In this document: positions 52,901 through 64,000 of the stretch, in pieces
How positions within the stretch are numbered: position 1 is the stretch's first letter
Layout: each line of letters starts with the position of its first letter
Assembly (NCBI GenBank): GCA_014843695.1
Contig: CM026386.1
Location: forward strand, 17,407,863-17,471,862
DNA length: 64,000 nt
Origin: Archivesica marissinica
Lineage: Eukaryota; Mollusca; Bivalvia; Venerida; Vesicomyidae
Reading direction: 5' to 3'
Translations under genes and position numbers: made by a program
Notes under the pieces: generated by a model
Database searches by the model: none
What the model was told of the DNA's origin: nothing
What the model saw: only the letters and a program-made list of their open reading frames with translations

Positions 52901-55900
52901 AACATTTATGACCCGACAGCAGTGTATCAGGAACATTTATGACTGACAGCAGTGTATCAGGAACATCTATGACTGACAGCAGTGTATCAGGAACATCTAT
53001 GACAGACAGCAGTGTATCAGGAACATTTATGACCGACAGCAGTGTATCAGGAACATCTATGACTGACAGCTGTGTATCAGGAACATCTATGACTGACAGC
53101 AGTGTATCATGAACATTTATGACCAACATCAGTGTATCAGGAACATTTATGACCGACAGCAGTGTATCAGGAACATTTATGACCGACAGCAGTGTATCAG
53201 GAACATCTATGACTGACAGCAGTGTATCAGGAACATTTATGACCGACAGCAGTGTATCCGACAGCAGTGTATCAGGAACATCTATGACTGGCAGCAGTGT
53301 ATCAGGAACATCTATGACTGACAGCTGTGTATCAGGAACATTTATGTGTGACAGCTGTGTATCAGGAACATATATGACTGACAGCTGTGTATCAGGAACA
53401 TTTATGACTGACAGCAGTGTATCAGGAACATCTATGACTGACAGCAGTGTATCAGGAACATTTATGACTGACAGCAGTGTATCAGGAACATTTATGACCC
53501 GACAGCAGTGTATCAGGAACATTTATGACTGACAGCAGTGTATCAGGAACATCTATGACTGACAGCTGTGTATCAGGAACATCTATGACTGACAGCTGTG
53601 TATCAGGAACATCTATGACTGGCAGCAGTGTATCAGGAACATATATGACTGACAGCTGTGTATCAGGAACAGTTATGACTGACAGCTGTGTATCAGGAAC
53701 ATCTATGACTGACAGCTGTGTATCAGGAACATCTATGACTGACAGCTGTGTATCAGGAACATTTATGACCCGACAGCAGTGTATCAGGAACATTTATGAC
53801 TGACAGCAGTGTATCAGGAACATCTATGACTGACAGCAGTGTATCAGGAACATTTATGACTGACAGCAGTGTATCAGGAACATCTATGACTGACAGCAGT
53901 GTATCAGGAACATTTATGACTGACAGCTGTGTATCAGGAACATTTATGACTGACAGCTGTGTATCAGGAACATCTATGACTGACAGCTGTGTATCAGGAA
54001 CATGTATGACCCGACAGCAGTGTATCAGGAACATTTATGACTGACAGCAGTGTATCAGGAACATCTATGACTGACAGCAGTGTATCAGGAACATTTATGA
54101 CCGACAGCAGTGTATCAGGAACATTTATGACCGACAGCTGTGTATCAGGAACATCTATGACTGACAGCAGTGTATCAGGAACATGTATGACCAATAGCAG
54201 TGTATCAGGAACATTTATGACCGACAGCAGTGTATCAGGAACATTTATGACCAACAGCAGTGTATCAGGAACATGCATGACCGACAGCAGTGTATAAGGA
54301 ACATATATGACTGACAGCAGTGTATCAGGAACATCTATGACTGACAGCAGTGTATCAGGAACATTATGACCGACAGCAGTGTATCAGGAACATTTATGAC
54401 CGACAGCAGTGTATCAGGAACATTTATGACCGACAGCAGTGTATCAGGAACATTTATGACCGACAGCAGTGTATCAGGAACATTTATGACCGACAGCAGT
54501 GTATCAGGAACATGTATGACTGACAGCAGTGTATCAGGAACATCTATGACTGACAGCAGTGTATCAGGAACATTTATGACCGACAGCAGTGTATCAGGAA
54601 CATCTATGACTGACAGCAGTGTATCAGGAACATTTATGACCGACAGCAGTGTATCAGGAACATTTATGACCGACAGCTGTGTATCAGGAACATCTATGAC
54701 TGACAGCAGTGTATCAGGAACATTTATGACCAACAGCAGTGTATCAGGAACATCTATGACTGACAGCTGTGTATCAGGAACATTTATGACCGACAGCAGT
54801 GTATCAGGAACATTTATGACTGACAGCAGTGTATCAGGAACATCTATGACTGACAGCAGTGTATCAGGAACATCTATGACTGACAGCAGTGTATCAGGAA
54901 CATTTATGACCGACAGCAGTGTATCAGGAACATCTATGACGACGCGTGTATCAGGAACATCTATGACTGACAGCAGTGTATCAGGAACATTTATGACCGA
55001 CAGCAGTGTATCAGGAACATTTATGACCGACAGCAGTGTATCAGGAACATTTATGACCGACAGCAGTGTATCAGGAACATTTATGACTGACAGCAGTGTA
55101 TCAGGAACATTTATGACCATGACAGCAGTGTATCAGGAACATCTATGACGACAGGTGTATCGGAACATCTATGACTGACAGCAGTGTATCAGGAACATCT
55201 ATGACTGACAGCTGTGTATCAGGAACATCTATGACTGACAGCAGTGTATCAGGAACATCTATGACTGACAGCTGTGTATCAGGAACATCTATGACTGACA
55301 GCTGTGTATCAGGAACATCTATGACTGACAGCAGTGTATCAGGAACATTTATGACCGACAGCTGTGTATCAGGAACATCTATGACTGACAGCAGTGTATC
55401 AGGAACATTATGACCAACAGCAGTGTATCAGGAACATTTATGACCGACAGCAGTGTATCAGGAACATTTATGACCTGACAGCAGTGTATCAGGAACATTT
55501 ATAACCTGACAGCAGTGTATCAGGAACATTTATAACCTGACAGCAGTGTATCAGGAACATTTATGACTGACAGCAGTGTATCAGGAACATCTATGACTGA
55601 CAGCAGTGTATCAGGAACATCTATGACTGACAGCTGTGTATCAGGAACATCTATGACTGACAGCTGTGTATCGGGAACATCTATGACTGACAGCAGTGTA
55701 TCAGGAACATTTATGACCCGACAGCAGTGTATCAGGAACATTTATGACCTGACAGCAGTGTATCAGGAACATTTATGACTGACAGCAGTGTATCAGGAAC
55801 ATTTATAACCTGACAGCAGTGTATCAGGAACATTTATGACTGACAGCAGTGTATCAGGAACATCTATGACTGACAGCAGTGTATCAGGAACATCTATGAC

Positions 55901-58900
55901 TGACAGCTGTGTATCAGGAACATCTATGACTGACAGCTGTGTATCGGGAACATATATGACTGACAGCAGTGTATCAGGAACATTTATGACCGACAGCTGT
56001 GTACAGGAACATCTAGACTGACAGCAGTGTATCAGGAACATTATGACAAAGCAGTGTATCAGGAACATTTATGACCGACAGCAGTGTATCAGGAACATTT
56101 ATGACCGACAGCAGTGTATCAGGAACATCTATGACTGACAGCAGTGTATCAGGAACATTTATGACCGACAGCAGTGTATCCGACAGCAGTGTATCAGGAA
56201 CATCTATGACTGACAGCTGTGTATCGGGAACATCTATGACTGACAGCAGTGTATCAGGAACATCTATGACTGACAGCTGTGTATCGGGAACATCTATGAC
56301 TGACAGCAGTGTATCAGGAACATTTATGACCCGACAGCAGTGTATCAGGAACATTTATGACCTGACAGCAGTGTATCAGGAACATTTATAACCTGACAGC
56401 AGTGTATCAGGAACATTTATAACCTGACAGCAGTGTATCAGGAACATTTATGACTGACAGCAGTGTATCAGGAACATCTATGACTGACAGCAGTGTATCA
56501 GGAACATCTATGACTGACAGCTGTGTATCAGGAACATTTTGACCGACAGCAGTGTATCAGGAACATTTATGACTGACAGCAGTGTATCAGGAACATCTAT
56601 GACTGACAGCTGTGTATCAGGAACATCTATGACTGACAGCTGTGTATCAGGAACATCTATGACTGGCAGCAGTGTATCAGGAACATCTATGACTGACAGC
56701 TGTGTATCAGGAACATTTATGACTGACAGCTGTGTATCAGGAACATCTATGACTGACAGCTGTGTATCAGGAACATTTATGACCGACAGCAGTGTATCAG
56801 GAACATTTATGACTGACAGCAGTGTATCAGGAACATCTATGACTGACAGCTGTGTATCAGGAACATCTATGACTGACAGCAGTGTATCAGGAACATTATG
56901 ACTGACAGCTGTGTATCAGGAACATTTATGACTGACAGCTGTGTATCAGGAACATCTATGACTGACAGCTGTGTATCAGGAACATTTATGACCGACAGCA
57001 GTGTATCAGGAACATTTATGACTGACAGCAGTGTATCAGGAACATCTATGACTGACAGCAGTGTATCAGGAACATTTATGACCGACAGCAGTGTATCAGG
57101 AACATTTATGACCGACAGCATGTATCAGGAACATCTATGACTGACAGCAGTGTATCAGGAACATTTATGACCGACAGCAGTGTATCAGGAACATTTATGA
57201 CCGACAGCAGTGTATCAGGAACATTTATGACCGACAGCAGTGTATCAGGAACATTTATGACCGACAGCAGTGTATCAGGAACATCTATGACTGACAGCAG
57301 TGTATCAGGAACATTTATGACCGACAGCAGTGTATCAGGAACATTTATGACCGACAGCAGTGTATCAGGAACATATATGACTGACAGCAGTGTATCAGGA
57401 ACATTTATGACCGACAGCAGTGTATCAGGAACATTTATGACCGACAGCAGTGTATCAGGAACATTTATGACCGACAGCAGTGTATCAGGAACATTTATGA
57501 CCTGACAGCAGTGTATCAGGAACATTTATAACCTGACAGCAGTGTATCAGGAACATTTATGACTGACAGCAGTGTATCAGGAACATTTATGACTGACAGC
57601 AGTGTATCAGAACATTATGACTGACAGCGTGTATCAGGAACATCTATGACTGACAGCAGTGTATCAGGAACATCTATGACTGACAGCTGTGTATCAGGAA
57701 CATTTATGACTGACAGCTGTGTATCAGGAACATCTATGACTGACAGCTGTGTATCAGGAACATCTATGACTGACAGCTGTGTATCAGGAACATTTATGAC
57801 CGACAGCAGTGTATCAGGAACATTTATGACTGACAGCAGTGTATCAGGAACATTTATGACTGACAGCAGTGTATCAGGAACATTTATGACCGACAGCAGT
57901 GTATCAGGAACATCTATGACTGACAGCAGTGTATCAGGAACATTTATGACCGACAGCAGTGTATCAGGAACATTTATGACCGACAGCAGTGTATCAGGAA
58001 CATTTATGACTGACAGCAGTGTATCAGGAACATTTATGACCGACAGCAGTGTATCAGGAACATTATGACTGACAGCGTGTATCAGGAACATTATGATGAC
58101 AGCAGTGTATCAGGAACATCTATGACTGACAGCTGTGTATCAGGAACATTATGACCGACAGCAGTGTATCAGGAACATTTATGACTGACAGCAGTGTATC
58201 AGGAACATCTATGACTGACAGCAGTGTATCAGGAACATTTATGACTGACAGCAGTGTATCAGGAACATTATGACCGACAGCTGTGTATCAGGAACATCTA
58301 TGACTGACAGCAGTGTATCAGGAACATTATGACCAACAGCAGTGTATCAGGAACATTTATGACCGACAGCAGTGTATCAGGAACATTTATGACCAAGCAG
58401 TGTATCAGGAACATTATACGACAGCAGTGTATCAGGAACTTATACTGACAGCAGTGTATCAGGAACATTTATGACTGACAGCAGTGTATCAGGAACATTT
58501 ATGACCGACAGCAGTGTATCAGGAACATTTATGACCGACAGCAGTGTATCAGGAACATTTATGACCGACAGCAGTGTATCAGGAACATTTATGACCGACA
58601 GCAGTGTATCAGGAACATTTATGACTGACAGCAGTGTATCAGGAACATCTATGACCGACAGCAGTGTATCAGGAACATTTATGACCGACAGCAGTGTATC
58701 AGGAACATCTATGACTGACAGCAGTGTATCAGGAACATTTATGACCGACAGCAGTGTATCAGGAACATTTATGACCGACAGCTGTGTATCAGGAACATCT
58801 ATGACTGACAGCAGTGTATCAGGAACATTTATGACCAACAGCAGTGTATCAGGAACATCTATGACCGACAGCAGTGTATCAGGAACATTTATGACCGACA

Positions 58901-61900
58901 GCAGTGTATCAGGAACATCTATGACTGACAGCAGTGTATCAGGAACATTTATGACCGACAGCAGTGTATCCGACAGCAGTGTATCAGGAACATCTATGAC
59001 TGACAGCTGTGTATCGGGAACATCTATGACTGACAGCAGTGTATCAGGAACATCTATGACTGACAGCTGTGTATCGGGAACATCTATGACTGACAGCAGT
59101 GTATCAGGAACATTTATGACCCGACAGCAGTGTATCAGGAACATTTATGACCTGACAGCAGTGTATCAGGAACATTTATAACCTGACAGCAGTGTATCAG
59201 GAACATTTATGACTGACAGCAGTGTATCAGGAACATCTATGACTGACAGCTGTGTATCAGGAACATCTATGACTGACAGCGGTGTATCAGGAACATCTAT
59301 GACTGACAGCAGTGTATCAGGAACATCTATGACTGACATCTGTGTATCAGGAACATTTATGACCCGACAGCAGTGTATCAGGAACATTTATGACTGACAG
59401 CAGTGTATCAGGAACATCTATGACTGACAGCAGTGTATCAGGAACATCTATGACTGACAGCAGTGTATCAGGAACATTTATGACCGACAACAGTGTATCA
59501 GGAACATCTATGACTGACAGCTGTGTATCAGGAACATCTATGACTGACAGCAGTGTATCATGAACATTTATGACCAACATCAGTGTATCAGGAACATTTA
59601 TGACCGACAGCAGTGTATCAGGAACATTTATGACCGACAGCAATGTATCAGGAACATCTATGACTGACAGCAGTGTATCAGGAACATTTATGACCGACAG
59701 CAGTGTATCCGACAGCAGTGTATCAGGAACATCTATGACAGACAGATGTGTATCGGGAAAATCTATGACTGACAGCAGTGTATCAGGAACATCTATGACT
59801 GACAGCTGTGTATCGGGAACATCTATGACTGACAGCAGTGTATCAGGAACATCTATGACTGACAGCTGTGTATCAGGAACATCTATGACTGACAGCTGTG
59901 TATCGGGAACATCTATGACTGACAGCAGTGTATCAGGAACATTTATGACCGACAGCTGTGTATCAGGAACATCTAGGACTGACAGCAGTGTATCAGGAAC
60001 ATGTATGACCAATAGCAGTGTATCAGGAACATTTATGACCGACAGCAGTGTATCAGGAACATTTATGACCTGACAGCAGTGTATCAGGAACATTTATAAC
60101 CTGACTGCAGTGTATCAGGAACTTTTATAACCTGACAGCAGTGTATCAGGAACATTTATGACTGACAGCAGTGTATCAGGAACATCTATGACTGACAGCA
60201 GTGTATCAGGAACATCTATGACTGACAGCTGTGTATCAGGAACATCTATGACTGACAGCTGTGTATCGGGAACATCTATGACTAAGAGCAGTGTATCAGG
60301 AATATTTATGACCCGACAGCAGTGTATCAGGAACATTTATGACCTGACAGCAGTGTATCAGGAACATTTATAACCTGACTGCAGTGTATCAGGAACTTTT
60401 ATAACCTGACAGCAGTGTATCAGGAACATTTATGACTGACAGCAGTGTATCAGGAACATCTATGACTGACAGCAGTGTATCAGGAACATCTATGACTGAC
60501 AGCTGTGTATCAGGAACATCTATGACTGACAGCTGTGTATCGGAAACATATATGACTGACAGCAGTGTATCAGGAACATTTATGACCGACAGCTGTGTAC
60601 CAGGAACATCTAGACTGACAGCAGTGTATCAGGAACATGTATGACAAATAGCAGTGTATCAGGAACATTTATGACCGACAGCAGTGTATCAGGAACATTT
60701 ATGACCGACAGCAGTGTATCAGGAACATCTATGACTGACAGCAGTGTATCAGGAACATTTATGACCGACAGCAGTGTATCCGACAGCAGTGTATCAGGAA
60801 CATATATGACTGACAGCTGTGTATCGGGAACATCTATGACTGACAGCAGTGTATCACGAACATCTATGACTGACAGCTGTGTATCCGGAACATCTATGAC
60901 TGACAGCAGTGTATCAGGAACATTTATGACCCGACAGCAGTGTATCAGGAACATTTATGACCTGACAGCAGTGTATCAGGAACATTTATAACCTGACAGC
61001 AGTGTATCAGGAACATTTATAACCTGACAGCAGTGTATCAGGAACATTTATGACTGACAGCAGTGTATCAGGAACATCTATGACTGACAGCAGTGTATCA
61101 GGAACATCTATGACTGACAGCTGTGTATCAGGAACATTTTTGACCGACAGCAGTGTATCAGGAACATTTATGACTGACAGCAGTGTATCAGGAACATCTA
61201 TGACTGACAGCTGTGTATCAGGAACATCTATGACTGACAGCTGTGTATCAGGAACATCTATGACTGGCAGCAGTGTATCAGGAACATCTATGACTGACAG
61301 CTGTGTATCAGGAACATTTATGACTGACAGCTGTGTATCAGGAACATCTATGACTGACAGCTGTGTATCAGGAACATTTATGACCCGACAGCAGTGTATC
61401 AGGAACATTTATGACTGACAGCAGTGTATCAGGAACATCTATGACTGACAGCTGTGTATCAGGAACATCTATGACTGGCAGCAGTGTATCAGGAACATAT
61501 ATGACTGACAGCTGTGTATCAGGAACATTTATGACTGACAGCTGTGTATCAGGAACATCTATGACTGACAGCTGTGTATCAGGAACATGTATGACCCGAC
61601 AGCAGTGTATCAGGAACATTTATGACTGACAGCAGTGTATCAGGAACATCTATGACTGACAGCAGTGTATCAGGAACATTTATGACCGACAGCAGTGTAT
61701 CAGGAACATTTATGACCGACAGCTGTGTATCAGGAACATCTAGGACTGACAGCAGTGTATCAGGAACATGTATGACCAAAGCAGTGTATCAGGAACATTT
61801 TGACCGACAGCAGTGTATCAGGAACATTTATGACCAACAGCAGTGTATCAGGAACATGCATGACCGACAGCAGTGTATAAGGAACATATATGACTGACAG

Positions 61901-64000
61901 CAGTGTATCAGGAACATCTATGACTGACAGCAGTGTATCAGGAACATTATGACCGACAGCAGTGTATCAGGACCATTTATGACCGACAGCAGTGTATCAG
62001 GAACATTTATGACCGACAGCAGTGTATCAGGAACATTTATGACCGACAGCAGTGTATCAGGAACATTTATGACCGACAGCAGTGTATCAGGAACATTTAT
62101 GACTGACAGCAGTGTATCAGGAACATCTATGACTGACAGCAGTGTATCAGGAACATTTATGACCGACAGCAGTGTATCAGGAACATCTATGACTGACAGC
62201 AGTGTATCAGGAACATTTATGACCGACAGCAGTGTATCAGGAACATTTATGACCGACAGCTGTGTATCAGGAACATCTATGACTGACAGCAGTGTATCAG
62301 GAACATTTATGACCAACAGCAGTGTATCAGGAACATTTATGACCGACAGCAGTGTATCAGGAACATTTATGACCGACAGCAGTGTATCAGGAACATCTAT
62401 GACTGACAGCAGTGTATCAGGAACATTTATGACCGAGACAGCAGTGTATCAGGAACATCTATGACTGACAGCTGTGTATCGGAACATCTATGACTGACAG
62501 CAGTGTATCAGGAACATCTATGACTGACAGCTGTGTATCAGGAACATTTATGACTGACAGCAGTGTATCAGGAACATCTATGACTGACAGCTGTGTATCA
62601 GGAACATCTATGACTGACAGCTGTGTATCAGGAACATCTATGACTGACAGCAGTGTATCAGGAACATTTATGACCGACAGCAGTGTATCAGGAACATTAT
62701 GACCGACAGCTGTGTATCAGGAACATTTATGACTGACAGCAGTGTATCAGGAACATTTATGACTGACAGCAGTGTATCAGGAACATCTATGACTGACAGC
62801 AGTGTATCAGGAACATCTATGACTGACAGCGTGTATCAGGAACATCTATGACTGACAGCAGTGTATCAGGAACATTTATGACCGACAGCAGTGTATCAGG
62901 AACATTTATGACCTGACAGCAGTGTATCAGGAACATTTATGACCTGACAGCAGTGTATCAGGAACATTTATGACTGACAGCAGTGTATCAGGAACATTTA
63001 TGACTGACAGCAGTGTATCAGGAACATTTATGACTGACAGCAGTGTATCAGGAACATCTATGACTGACAGCTGTGTATCAGGAACATCTATGACTGACAG
63101 CTGTGTATCAGGAACATCTATGACTGACAGCAGTGTATCAGGAACATCATGACGACAGCAGTGTATCAGGAACATTATGACCGACAGCGTGTATCAGGAA
63201 CATCTATGACTGACAGCTGTGTATCAGGAACATCTATGACTGACAGCAGTGTATCAGGAACATTATGACTGACAGCAGTGTATCAGGAACATTTATGACT
63301 GACAGCAGTGTATCAGGAACATCTATGACTGACAGCAGTGTATCAGGAACATCTATGACTGACAGCTGTGTATCAGGAACATCTATGACTGACAGCAGTG
63401 TATCAGGAACATTTATGACCGACAGCAGTGTATCAGGAACATTTATGACCTGACAGCAGTGTATCAGGAACATTTATGACCTGACAGCAGTGTATCAGGA
63501 ACATTTATGACCTGACAGCAGTGTATCAGGAACATTTATGACTGACAGCAGTGTATCAGGAACATTTATGACTGACAGCAGTGTATCAGGAACATCTATG
63601 ACTGACAGCAGTGTATCAGGAACATTTATGACTGACAGCAGTGTATCAGGAACATCTATGACTGACAGCTGTGTATCAGGAACATCTATGACTGACAGCT
63701 GTGTATCAGGAACATTTATGACTGACAGCAGTGTATCAGGAACATCTATGACTGACAGCAGTGTATAGGAACATTATGACCGACAGCTGTGTATCGGAAC
63801 ATCTATGACCGACAGCTGTGTATCAGGAACATCTATGACTGACAGCTGTGTATCAGGAACATATATGACTGACAGCTGTGTATCAGGAACATTTATGACT
63901 GACAGCAGTGTATCAGGAACATCTATGACTGACAGCAGTGTATCAGGAACATCTATGACTGACAGCTGTGTATCGGGAACATCTATGACTGACAGCAGTG
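49943..64000. repeat. 30-bp satellite, about 465 units, running off the window
   Basis: Unit parts: GGAACATTTATGACCGACAG and CAGTGTATCA. Main variants are ATCTATGACT/ATTTATGACC and CAGCAG/CAGCTG. Occasional 31-bp (ACCTGACAGC), short and half-unit copies (TATCCGACAGCAG) shift frame. Rare variants recur at kilobase offsets: TGAACATTTATGACCAACAT at 53110/59561, CATGCATGACC at 54272/61855, TATCCGACAG at 56177/58967. Ten-residue repeat frames stay open on both strands (MTDSSVSGTF-type and VINVPDTLLS-type) up to 261 codons, which follows from a 30-bp period without stops. No promoter, splice or codon-level evidence of a gene is seen. Confidence 0.97.

Noticed and set aside
49943..64000. Many 60-261 codon frames encoding MTDSSVSGTF- or VINVPDTLLS-type repeats
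   Set aside because: Open on both strands because the 30-bp unit has no stop in those frames; broken often by 29- and 31-bp units; no promoter or splice evidence.
24916..64000. CRISPR array
   Set aside because: The arrays have no unique spacers between repeats, units are contiguous, and the DNA is eukaryotic in character.

Overview
The window looks like 64 kb of repeat-dense invertebrate nuclear DNA, most likely mollusc or another lophotrochozoan. The evidence is an AT-rich background, at least six tRNA-headed SINE types, TTAA- and 8-bp-TSD DNA elements, long satellites, a GT-AG intron in the one recognisable gene, and no bacterial or organellar genes. The species cannot be named from sequence alone.

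Layout. 0-11 kb is single-copy DNA studded with SINEs and carries the only convincing gene: a minus-strand, two-exon Ly6/uPAR (quiver/sleepless-like) three-finger protein (8705-8559 joined to 6275-6049). Its 2.3 kb intron holds SINEs and a 516-bp hAT-like element. 11-25 kb alternates single-copy DNA with a 48-bp satellite, a TTAA-flanked MITE family, palindromic and pogo-like MITEs, 58/49-bp and 35-bp minisatellites, and a 44-bp satellite formed from one MITE end. 24.9-27.2 kb is an 11-bp array that appears to have grown from the A-box of a SINE's tRNA head. 27.3-32.4 kb is a SINE/MITE cluster. 32.4-39.8 kb is a 47-bp satellite, 40.9-46.3 kb a 38-bp satellite with a CACGTG in most units, and 49.9 kb to the window end a 30-bp satellite. 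All three large arrays show kilobase-scale higher-order repetition. Tandem arrays make up about half of the window.

How the parts relate. Different SINE heads are joined to shared 3' tails: families A and B share one, C and D share another, and B also occurs with a third. The tails contain short stem-loops, and tail 1 and a second dispersed tail differ by compensatory stem changes, which suggests recognition of an RNA structure by partner LINE reverse transcriptases (inference). Three tandem arrays ((TC)n at 5.3 kb, 44-bp at 22.6 kb, 11-bp at 24.9 kb) arise from inside transposable elements. The long open frames over the arrays are open on both strands or in several frames and are not called as genes.
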